From positions 13,504-21,277 of the forward strand of contig DKKK01000154.1 of assembly GCA_002455215.1 (NCBI GenBank): a DNA stretch of 7,774 bases, in the 5' to 3' direction. The position numbers and the translations under genes were made by a program. Source of the DNA: Anaerolineales bacterium UBA6668 (lineage in GTDB: Bacteria > Chloroflexota > Anaerolineae > Anaerolineales > UBA6668). Of the stretch, positions 1-5,897 are shown one piece after another (the stretch's first letter is position 1; each line of letters opens with the position of its first letter). The notes beneath the pieces were generated by a model. The model was given only the letters and a program-made list of their open reading frames with translations, had not been told where the DNA came from and ran no database searches.

Positions 1-141
1 CTCGCCAGATGGTTGGTTGCGCCCAACCAAGCTGAGCAGTTACCCGTTTTTTACCATATCCCCCACTTTTTACAGCATGTTTTGCATTCCCAATTCGTCT
101 TTACCCAACTGCAACTCCGCAATTTTGTTCAGAATGCACTA
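1..141. other. Upstream non-coding stretch with a short inverted repeat
   Basis: I see no convincing gene here. Two plus-strand frames stay open from base 1 (one to 273, one to about 145), but their translations are rich in His, Gln, Phe and Pro and resemble no family I know. A 7-bp inverted repeat, TGGTTGG (10-16) and CCAACCA (23-29), forms a small hairpin without an adjacent T-run. Its loop region contains GTTGCGCC (16-23), identical to the right arm of the terminator at 305-343. The tail of an upstream gene ending at 33-35 (frame 3, ...CAQPS stop) cannot be excluded. Confidence 0.4.
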
Positions 142-169
142 TTGACAATTCAAGATTACACGCTATACT
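142..169 (+). promoter_or_regulatory. Sigma70-type promoter of the cysM-mec-cysO-moeZ leader
   Basis: A perfect -35 box TTGACA (142-147) and a near-consensus -10 box TATACT (164-169) are separated by 16 bases. The predicted transcription start is near base 176. This is the best promoter match in the window. It lies about 180 bases before cysM with an intrinsic terminator in between, so the transcript is either a short RNA ending near 343 or a leader that must read through into the operon. Spacing and boxes are seen directly; activity is inferred. Confidence 0.6.
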
Positions 170-175
170 TTCCGC

Positions 176-343
176 ATATGTGGACCAACGTCAACTTACA
201 GGCTTGTATGTGTACCGAGCGGGGCAGTGCCTCGATGAGCTCGGTTTTTGGCGTTTTCTCTACCATTAGATAACCTTTCTTTATCTTTCGCCAAGCCCTG
301 TATCAAGGCGCAACCCCTTTCAAGCGGTGTTGCGCCTTTTTTT
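176..343 (+). ncRNA. Candidate structured leader or small RNA before cysM
   Basis: The predicted transcript from about 176 to the terminator at 343 can form several helices. A long-range closing helix pairs 197-206 with 292-302 (10 bp, one bulged C at 296). A local hairpin pairs 214-220 with 239-245 and, inside it, 221-225 with 229-233, and is followed by five T (245-249). An alternative helix pairs TTGGCG (248-253) with CGCCAA (289-294). It shares bases 292-294 with the closing helix, so the two compete. The terminator stem begins only three bases after the closing helix. This layout resembles an attenuator, a riboswitch-like leader or a free-standing small RNA. I cannot match it to a known class (SAM, cobalamin, T-box and c-di-GMP motifs are absent). 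A 21-codon reading frame (208-273, starting Met-Cys) lies inside it but has only one Cys codon, unlike classical Cys-rich leader peptides. Confidence 0.35.
305..343 (+). terminator. Intrinsic terminator just upstream of cysM
   Basis: AAGGCGCAAC (305-314) pairs perfectly with GTTGCGCCTT (329-338) around a 14-base loop, and a run of seven T (337-343) follows. The first possible cysM start codon is only 12 bases after the T-run. It either ends an upstream transcript or small RNA, or acts as an attenuator in the cysteine-operon leader. Confidence 0.8.
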
Positions 344-354
344 ATTTTCTAGCC

Positions 355-1317
355 ATGTATGATTTAGTTCCAGCCTTCCCACAAACTCAAACTTCTCGCC
401 CGCCCATGCTCACTATCGAACATTGGGTAGGCAATACGCCGTTGGTGCGTCTCCAACGCCTGACGCGCCATTTACCCCATTCGATTGAAATTCACGCCAA
501 ATTGGAGTGGTTTAATGCTGGGGGTTCTATCAAGGCACGCCCGGCGCTCAATATTATCCGCCAAGCGGAAGCTAACGGGCTTTTGCATAGCGGAAAAACC
601 CTGCTCGATGCCACGAGTGGGAATATGGGCATTGCCTACGCAACTTTTGCCGCGGCACGTGGCTATCGAGTACAATTGTGCATTCCTGAAAACGCCAGCC
701 CTGAGCGCATCAAACTTTTGCGGGCATTGGGTGCGGAACTGGTGCTCACTGACCCGCTGGAAGGTTCGGATGGCGCAATTGAAAAAGCGCGTGAATTGGT
801 TGCGGCAAACCCTGACCGGTATTTTTATGCCGACCAATATAACAACCCAAACAATTGGCAAGCGCACTACGTGAGTACGGGTCCGGAAATTTGGCGACAA
901 ACCAACGGGCATATTACGCACTTTGTCGGTGGGCTTGGCACCAGCGGTACGTTGATGGGCACAGGACGCTACTTGCGCACCCAGAAGCCCAGCGTGCAAA
1001 TTGTTTCTTTGCAACCCGACCTACCCTATCATGGGCTGGAAGGGCTAAAGCACATGCCAACTGCCATTGTGCCGGGCATTTATGACCCGTCCCTAGCCGA
1101 TGAAAACATTGGCGTTTCTACCGAAGCCGCCCTGCATATCACGCGCAGGCTGGCACGCGAAGAAGGGCTTTTCACCGGCATTAGTGCGGGCGCGGCAGTG
1201 TGCGGGGCTTTGCAAGTGGCACGGGAACTTGCCATGCAAGGCTTACCCGCAACCATTGTCACCATTTTGCCCGATGCTGGCTACAAATATCTTTCAGACC
1301 GTTTTTGGAGTGAATAA
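355..1317 (+). CDS. cysM: PLP-dependent cysteine synthase (CysM-type, CysO-linked)
   Basis: This 320-residue fold-type II PLP enzyme replaces the leaving group of an activated serine with sulfide or with the thiocarboxylate of CysO. Visible motifs are NAGGSIK with the PLP lysine K60, the substrate loop TSGN (87-90), the PLP-phosphate loop GTSGT (195-199), and ISAGAA (276-281) near the pyridine nitrogen. Length fits the family (300-325). Three family positions differ from what I remember. The Asp after the PLP lysine in NPGGSVKDR is Ala61. The Thr after SGN is Met91. The segment where M. tuberculosis CysM carries the phosphoserine-binding Arg220 reads QPDLPYHGLEGLKHM, without an equivalent Arg, so the donor (O-acetylserine or O-phosphoserine) is open. 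The start is uncertain. Met18 at 406 (MLTIEHWVGNTPL) is where typical homologues begin, and neither ATG has a Shine-Dalgarno. It is first in an operon with mec 11 bases downstream, which supports the CysO pathway. Confidence 0.93.
   Translation: MYDLVPAFPQTQTSRPPMLTIEHWVGNTPLVRLQRLTRHLPHSIEIHAKLEWFNAGGSIKARPALNIIRQAEANGLLHSGKTLLDATSGNMGIAYATFAAARGYRVQLCIPENASPERIKLLRALGAELVLTDPLEGSDGAIEKARELVAANPDRYFYADQYNNPNNWQAHYVSTGPEIWRQTNGHITHFVGGLGTSGTLMGTGRYLRTQKPSVQIVSLQPDLPYHGLEGLKHMPTAIVPGIYDPSLADENIGVSTEAALHITRRLAREEGLFTGISAGAAVCGALQVARELAMQGLPATIVTILPDAGYKYLSDRFWSE
358..363 (+). promoter_or_regulatory. Possible -10 element favouring the internal cysM start
   Basis: TATGAT (358-363) matches the -10 consensus at five of six positions. 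It lies just after the leader terminator and 42 bases before the internal ATG at 406. No good -35 box is at the right distance (the region is the terminator stem and T-run). If used, it would bypass the leader terminator and require translation from 406. This is weak evidence. Confidence 0.2.
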
Positions 1318-1328
1318 TCGCAAAACTT

Positions 1329-1751
1329 ATGCTCGTTTTACCCGCCCCTATTGTTGAACAAATTCGTGACCACCTGCGGCTGGCATACCCCAATGAAGGC
1401 GCTGGGCTTTTGCTCGGCGCCGAACAAGCTGGCAAACGCGAGATTAGCCAGGTACTAACTCTAGCCAATGCCTTTGCCGATGAAGAGCAATACCACCGCT
1501 TTCTGCTGACGGCGGAAGATATGCTGGCTGGCGAGCTTGCCGCCGCTGAAGCTGGCTTGGATGTGCTGGGTATTTTTCACTCGCACCCAGACTGCCCTAA
1601 CGTACCCAGCGAGTATGACCGCGAGTATGCGCTCCCGTGGTACAGTTATCTGATTGTTCGCGTGGACAATGGTGAAAGTGTCAGTTATCGTTCGTGGCTT
1701 TTGAACGATGACCGTCTTGCCTACACCGAAGAGCCCGTACAAATTTTATAA
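1329..1751 (+). CDS. mec: JAMM/M67 zinc metallopeptidase, CysO-cysteine hydrolase
   Basis: This 140-residue Mov34/MPN/PAD-1 family protein is the expected Mec enzyme, which hydrolyses the bond between the CysO C-terminus and the newly made cysteine. The complete JAMM zinc motif is present: Glu23, then His84-Ser85-His86, seven residues, Ser94, two residues, Asp97 (HSHPDCPNVPSEYD). The two His and the Asp bind zinc; Glu23 and Ser94 assist water activation. The C-terminal strand ending TEEPVQIL resembles the end of M. tuberculosis Mec as I remember it. It has no signal peptide or membrane segment, so it is cytoplasmic. It starts 11 bases after the cysM stop with no clear ribosome site, suggesting coupling to cysM translation. 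The adjacent carrier CysO has one residue after its Gly-Gly, so this peptidase may also trim the carrier, as QbsD is reported to do for QbsE in the quinolobactin pathway. That second role is inferred. Confidence 0.88.
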   Translation: MLVLPAPIVEQIRDHLRLAYPNEGAGLLLGAEQAGKREISQVLTLANAFADEEQYHRFLLTAEDMLAGELAAAEAGLDVLGIFHSHPDCPNVPSEYDREYALPWYSYLIVRVDNGESVSYRSWLLNDDRLAYTEEPVQIL

Positions 1752-1830
1752 ATATTGCGAATCTATACCCACCCTGCACGAGCATAACCGCTCGATGCCA
1801 AGTAACTATCTCTCAAAGGAAAAATCAATC
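1752..1830 (+). promoter_or_regulatory. mec-cysO gap with hairpin and cysO ribosome site
   Basis: This 79-base gap is the only sizeable spacer inside the operon. CGAGC (1779-1783) pairs with GCTCG (1790-1794) around a six-base loop; outer GCA (1776-1778) and TGC (1796-1798) extend the stem past one bulged A. No T-run follows, so it is not a terminator. It could stabilise or process the mRNA. AAAGGA (1815-1820) sits ten bases before the cysO ATG and is the clearest Shine-Dalgarno in the window. Confidence 0.5.
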
Positions 1831-2106
1831 ATGGCTGTCATTCGTATCCCTTCTCCCCTCCGCCCTTATGCCGGTGGCAAAACTGAAATTCCGGTTGCTG
1901 GTGAAACAGTCGGCGCGGCATTGGCAGATTTGGCGGGTCAATTCCCCGACTTGCGCAAACACCTGTATAACGAAAGTGGTGAGCTCCGCCCCTTTGTCAA
2001 TGTATTTTTGGGCAGTGAAGATGTGCGCCACCTGCAAGGGGTAGATACCCCCATCAGCGAAGCGACCCAATTACGCATTATTCCCTCCGTTGCCGGTGGC
2101 TATTAA
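1831..2106 (+). CDS. cysO: CysO/MoaD/ThiS-family sulfur carrier with GGY tail
   Basis: This 91-residue ubiquitin-fold sulfur carrier should be activated at its C-terminal glycine by MoeZ to give a thiocarboxylate that donates sulfur to CysM. It aligns well with mycobacterial CysO as remembered: the early I-P-..-LRP-..-GG segment (residues 6-16), RPFVNVFL..EDVR (53-66), and the closing I-IPSVAGG (83-90). The reading frame is open upstream to 1708, but the ATG at 1831 gives the standard N-terminus and has a good ribosome site (AAAGGA at 1815-1820). The upstream part overlaps mec in another frame and has no family similarity. The protein ends Gly89-Gly90-Tyr91; mature carriers end in Gly-Gly. 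The last codons GGT GGC TAT TAA are unambiguous. One residue must therefore be removed, or activation is blocked. MoeZ begins 20 bases downstream. Confidence 0.92.
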   Translation: MAVIRIPSPLRPYAGGKTEIPVAGETVGAALADLAGQFPDLRKHLYNESGELRPFVNVFLGSEDVRHLQGVDTPISEATQLRIIPSVAGGY

Positions 2107-2126
2107 CCTTTCATTTTTCAACCATT

Positions 2127-3281
2127 ATGTATTTAGAACTAGACACTTCCAATATTACCCTGAGCAAGGACGAAATTAACCGATTTTCGCGCCACCTGAT
2201 TATGCCGGAAGTCGCGCTTGAAGGGCAAAAACGCCTGAAGGCGGCAAAAGTGCTGTGTGTAGGCACGGGTGGGCTTGGCTCACCGTTGGCATTGTATCTT
2301 GCCGCGGCAGGCGTAGGCACAATTGGTTTGGTAGACTACGACATTGTGGAAGCCAGCAACTTGCAAAGGCAGGTCATCCACGGGCAAAGCACGGTGGGAA
2401 TGCTCAAAGTTGAAAGCGCTAAGCAACGTTTGCTGGATATTAACCCGCATATCAACGTCATCACCTACAATGTGCTGTTCACTTCGCAAAATGCGCTGGA
2501 AATTGCCAAAGACTACGATGTTATCATTGACGGAACCGACAACTTCCCGACCCGCTATCTGGTGGATGATGTGTGTGCATTGCTCGGCAAACCCAATGTA
2601 TATGGCAGTATTTTCCGCTTTGAAGGGCAGGTTTCAGTCTTTTGGGCAAAACACGGTCCCACCTACCGCGATTTATTCCCCGAACCACCCCCGCCCGGAT
2701 TGGTGCCGAGTTGCGCCGAAGGGGGGGTGTTGGGCATTTTGCCCGGCACCATCGGCACGGTACAAGCGACTGAAGCCATCAAGCTGATTACTGGCATTGG
2801 TGAGCCGCTTATCGGGCGCATGTTGCTGTACGATGCGCTGGAAATGCGCTGGGACGAGATTAAGATCCGCCGCAACCCGAAGCGCAAACCTGTAACGGAA
2901 CTAATTGATTATGAAGAATTTTGCGGCTTGCCGCAGAATGACCATGTAGAAGACAGTCGCACCCCCGATGATATTAGCGTGCAGGATTTACAAGCCATGT
3001 TTGAACGGGGTGACTCCTTCCGCCTGATAGATGTGCGCGAACCGCATGAGTGGGAAATTGTCCACATTGAAGGGGCAGAACTGATTCCGTTGGGGGATTT
3101 GCCCGCCCGCTTGCACGAACTAGACAGCACACAACATTATGTTCTGCAGTGTCGTTCCGGCAAGCGTAGCGCAACGGCGGTGCAATTGTTAAAAACGGCT
3201 GGCATTACCCGCGTCAAAAACCTAGCCGGTGGCGTGCTGGCATGGGCGGAAGAAATTGACGATAGCTTGCCGATTTACTAG
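2127..3281 (+). CDS. moeZ: MoeB/ThiF-rhodanese fusion, CysO-activating enzyme
   Basis: This 384-residue E1-like protein adenylates the carrier C-terminus and transfers sulfur from its own rhodanese domain. The ThiF/MoeB domain (about 12-245) shows the SRHL motif (21-24), the ATP loop GTGGLGSP (46-53), NLQRQ (78-82), Lys94, GTDNF (136-140), and PSCAEGGVLG (194-203) with the likely catalytic Cys196. A conserved linker TELIDYEEFCG (257-267) leads to a rhodanese domain (about 285-380) whose active loop CRSGKR (342-347) carries the persulfide Cys342. The two CxxC zinc pairs of E. coli MoeB and MOCS3 are absent, as I recall for mycobacterial MoeZ. It is last in the cysteine operon and followed by a perfect hairpin terminator. 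No Shine-Dalgarno is visible before the ATG. The enzyme might also serve MoaD or ThiS carriers elsewhere in the genome, but its place next to cysO makes CysO the primary partner. Confidence 0.93.
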   Translation: MYLELDTSNITLSKDEINRFSRHLIMPEVALEGQKRLKAAKVLCVGTGGLGSPLALYLAAAGVGTIGLVDYDIVEASNLQRQVIHGQSTVGMLKVESAKQRLLDINPHINVITYNVLFTSQNALEIAKDYDVIIDGTDNFPTRYLVDDVCALLGKPNVYGSIFRFEGQVSVFWAKHGPTYRDLFPEPPPPGLVPSCAEGGVLGILPGTIGTVQATEAIKLITGIGEPLIGRMLLYDALEMRWDEIKIRRNPKRKPVTELIDYEEFCGLPQNDHVEDSRTPDDISVQDLQAMFERGDSFRLIDVREPHEWEIVHIEGAELIPLGDLPARLHELDSTQHYVLQCRSGKRSATAVQLLKTAGITRVKNLAGGVLAWAEEIDDSLPIY

Positions 3282-3317
3282 TCCGGCGAGTTAATTCCTT
3301 CAATCACTTTAATACGG

Positions 3318-3344
3318 CAAAAAGGGCAGAAATTGCCCTTTTTG
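3318..3344. terminator. Bidirectional intrinsic terminator between converging genes
   Basis: CAAAAAGGGCA (3318-3328) pairs perfectly with TGCCCTTTTTG (3334-3344) around a five-base loop. The A-run in the left arm and T-run in the right arm make it work in both directions. It ends moeZ on the plus strand and the histidine kinase gene on the minus strand. Confidence 0.85.
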
Positions 3345-3346
3345 TT

Positions 3347-3382
3347 TGGGTGGGGTAAAAATTCCAACTTTATACCCACCCA
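3347..3382. repeat. Second hairpin, next to the kinase stop codon
   Basis: TGGGTGGG (3347-3354) pairs with CCCACCCA (3375-3382), and TA/TA extends the stem past a bulged G at 3355. It begins four bases beyond the minus-strand kinase stop and is followed, on that strand, by the terminator at 3318-3344. It lacks its own T-run on either strand, so it more likely protects the kinase mRNA 3' end than terminates. Confidence 0.5.
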
Positions 3383-3386
3383 CAAC

Positions 3387-5663
3387 CTAGCCTTCGGGTT
3401 TGACCAAGCTATAAATCGTATTCAACAATTGTTTTAGACTGACTGGCTTGCTGATATATTCAGTTGCACCCGCCATTAGACAACGCTCTTGGTCGCCGGG
3501 CATCACCAGTGCCGTCAGTGCCAGTATTGGGGTCGTGCTAAACTTCGGCATTTTGCGAATCTCACGAATTGCTTCTAGCCCATCCATACCGGGCATTTGA
3601 ATATCCATCAATATCAGGCTTGGGTTGAACGTTTTAACCCGTTCAAGCGCATCAAAGCCGCTGTGCGCGACTGCCACATCAATATTCTGGGCTTTCAAAT
3701 AATTCGACACCATCGTCAGTGTAGTCAAATTGTCATCCACGATTAAGACAGGCAATTGGGGGGCGGTGGGGGGCGTTTTTTCAATTGTTGGCGCTTCTTG
3801 CGCCGCGGATAGAGTGGCGCTCAGGGTGCTGTGTTCCATCGGGTTAGGGGAGGCGTTGCTCGCAAGGGACGGCAGTAAAACGCTGAAGCGGCTACCCCTG
3901 CCGGGCACACTCTCCAACTCAACCGAACCACCGTGCAATTGCACCAAGTTATACACAATTGCCAGCCCTAGCCCAGTACCCTGATAGCCACGCGATAGAC
4001 GGCTATCTACCTGCACAAACGGTTGAAATAAATTTTTCTGCGCTTCGATTGGAATGCCAATGCCATTATCCCACACGGTTATACGTACCGCTTCCCGCTG
4101 TCCATCACGCAGTACTTTTAGACCAATATTCCCTTCCCTTTCAGTAAATTTAATGGCATTACCCAATAAATTCACAACCACTTGCTTCAGGCGGCGGCTG
4201 TCGCCCAGTAGCTCGCCAATATCCGCTTGAATATCCACTTGTATTTGCAAATGCTTTTCGGTGAGCATGGGGCGCACCAAAGAAAGGGCGGAATGACACA
4301 ACTCGGCAACGTTGACAGGCTCGCGCTCGATGCTTAAGCCGCCGGAGTTGATTTTTGCCAGATCCAAAATATCATTAATCAGCGCAAGCAAGTGGTGACC
4401 ACTCGCTTCAAGTTCTCTTAATACTTCAATTTGCGATTCTTCGAGAGCACCGTAAATTTCTTCCAGTAGCGCTTCGGATATACCTAAAATTCCGGTGAGC
4501 GGAGTCCGCAATTCGTGGCTCATACTGGCAAGAAACTCATCTTTGGTGTGGGCGGCTTGCATCAGTTCTTGGTTTGCCAGAGAAAGCGCGGCTGTACGCT
4601 CTTCTACCCGCTTGGCTAGCGATATTCGCTCTTGCTGGAGCGCAACTTCTACCCGCTTGCGTTCATCCACTTCTTGGCGTAGCTCTTGCGTGCGCTCCTG
4701 CACCCGCGATTCCAAAATTTCGTTGTTTTGCCGAATCAATCGTTCTGCAAGTTTGCGTTGTGTAATGTCCCGAATGGCAACAAATAGGGTTTTCTTCTGC
4801 TCAGAATCATCTGTTTGACGAAATACCACTTCCAAGACCTTTCCTTGTAGTTTTAGCGTTTGGTGGAGTGGGTTGGGTGTGGTTTCAAACGTAGTTTCTG
4901 CGAGAGTGTCCAAGTTCTGTGGCAATATCAACCATTTTTCTATCGAAGTGCCAACGGGATTTTCCAGTGCAGAAATATCAAACATCTTGGCAAAGCCATC
5001 ATTGACTTCAGCCAACACACCATCGCGCACCACACATACCGCTTCAAAGGATGTTTCCAGCAAGGTCCGATAGCGTTTTTCACTTTTAAGCAAATCACCT
5101 TGGCGCAAATTTTCCAGATAATTGCGATATGCCGCTACCAACACCAACAAGCCGCCCACTAACCACACTGAAAGGATTTGAACGCTGACATCAGAGTAGC
5201 TCACTCTCAGAACCACCAACATGAAATAGGTACTCGCGATGCTGACAGCCAAATACATGAAACTGGTAATGCGCACGCTAGAGAACACACTGGATGCAAG
5301 CGGTATCGTAACCAACAAAACGGTAATAGCCGCTCCTTGAGTAATCGGTAGAATGGCTACTGAAAAAAACACGATTGGAAATGGAACAAGCCCATTCAAG
5401 ATAAAAGCGATATTAAAATGACCTTCCCGATTTAACCAACCAATTGTATAAATTGCCAATACAGTTGCAATGCGACTAACGGTTATCAATAAGCTATATC
5501 GAATATTTAAAGCAAATTCAACTAAAATAAAAATTATGTAAAATGTGCCACCAACAAATAACAATCCACCCAACAAACTGGCTTTGGCACGCTGAACCTG
5601 CTCTGGATATTTTTTTACAGGTGCGGTGAATTCAATAAATTGTTCAATATACTTTTTAAACAT
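3387..5663 (-). CDS. Six-helix membrane hybrid sensor histidine kinase
   Basis: This 758-residue sensor autophosphorylates on His and passes the phosphate to its own receiver domain. From the N-terminus: six hydrophobic helices (about 29-53, 56-77, 84-106, 109-128, 131-153, 160-179), a PAS domain (about 193-305), a Glu/Arg/Gln-rich coiled coil (about 305-372), a HisKA domain with MSHELRTPL (phospho-His383), and a HATPase domain. The HATPase has an N-box with Asn498/Asn502, a G1 box DNGIGI (532-537), an F-box around 546-549, and a G2 box GTGLGL (562-567). An Ala/Pro/Thr-rich linker (about 600-636) leads to a receiver with the acidic pair Asp643/Asp644, phospho-Asp687, Thr717 and Lys739. There is no HPt or output domain, so a separate partner is required. 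None is in the window and I cannot name the signal. The DNA for the membrane part is AT-richer than the rest. The start ATG has only a weak ribosome site. Confidence 0.93.
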   Translation of the reverse strand: MFKKYIEQFIEFTAPVKKYPEQVQRAKASLLGGLLFVGGTFYIIFILVEFALNIRYSLLITVSRIATVLAIYTIGWLNREGHFNIAFILNGLVPFPIVFFSVAILPITQGAAITVLLVTIPLASSVFSSVRITSFMYLAVSIASTYFMLVVLRVSYSDVSVQILSVWLVGGLLVLVAAYRNYLENLRQGDLLKSEKRYRTLLETSFEAVCVVRDGVLAEVNDGFAKMFDISALENPVGTSIEKWLILPQNLDTLAETTFETTPNPLHQTLKLQGKVLEVVFRQTDDSEQKKTLFVAIRDITQRKLAERLIRQNNEILESRVQERTQELRQEVDERKRVEVALQQERISLAKRVEERTAALSLANQELMQAAHTKDEFLASMSHELRTPLTGILGISEALLEEIYGALEESQIEVLRELEASGHHLLALINDILDLAKINSGGLSIEREPVNVAELCHSALSLVRPMLTEKHLQIQVDIQADIGELLGDSRRLKQVVVNLLGNAIKFTEREGNIGLKVLRDGQREAVRITVWDNGIGIPIEAQKNLFQPFVQVDSRLSRGYQGTGLGLAIVYNLVQLHGGSVELESVPGRGSRFSVLLPSLASNASPNPMEHSTLSATLSAAQEAPTIEKTPPTAPQLPVLIVDDNLTTLTMVSNYLKAQNIDVAVAHSGFDALERVKTFNPSLILMDIQMPGMDGLEAIREIRKMPKFSTTPILALTALVMPGDQERCLMAGATEYISKPVSLKQLLNTIYSLVKPEG

Positions 5664-5844
5664 ACTCGTTCATCAAGGCAGATGCCCAAATAACCCTAGA
5701 AATAAGAGACACTATTAATTAAGACTACAATCTATTTTGCTATTCGTAATCTCAAATAACAGGAATTATAACAAAACTCATAAAACCTTTTGAACCAATT
5801 TTCCTATCTATAAATTTTTCCAAAAACAATTTACCACAAAAATA
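5664..5844 (-). promoter_or_regulatory. Kinase upstream region with candidate promoter
   Basis: This gap is strongly AT-rich. On the minus strand a perfect -10 box TATAAT (plus-strand 5765-5770) has a 4-of-6 -35 box TTCAAA (plus-strand 5789-5794) 18 bases upstream, placing a transcription start near 5758 and a leader of about 95 bases. The tyrS terminator lies just upstream, so the kinase is probably transcribed on its own. I see no operator repeat. Confidence 0.4.
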
Positions 5845-5873
5845 AAACAAGGTGGAGTTTTTCCACCTTGTTT
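5845..5873 (-). terminator. Intrinsic terminator of tyrS
   Basis: AAACAAGGTGGA (5845-5856) and TCCACCTTGTTT (5862-5873) form a perfect 12-bp stem with a five-base loop, 24 bases beyond the tyrS stop. Read on the minus strand the stem ends in and is followed by a T-rich tract (TTGTTTTATTTTTG), as expected for a terminator in that direction. Confidence 0.85.
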
Positions 5874-5897
5874 CAATATTCGACCCGCTCGGCAGGA

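Noticed and set aside
1..105. Minus-strand open frame running off the left edge
   Set aside because: There is no ATG, GTG or TTG in a plausible position, so a divergent gene start is not supported.
13..273. Open plus-strand frame (TTG start, 86 residues) ahead of cysM
   Set aside because: It has no family resemblance, a low-information His/Gln/Phe-rich composition, a TTG start without ribosome site, and it overlaps a near-perfect promoter and the structured leader. The tail of an upstream gene remains a remote possibility.
472..1014. Long minus-strand frame inside cysM
   Set aside because: It is antisense to a clear cysteine synthase and its translation resembles no family; it is a by-product of the codon usage of cysM.
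1708..1830. N-terminal extension of CysO
   Set aside because: The frame is open but overlaps mec; the carrier fold begins at the ATG at 1831, which has a proper ribosome site.
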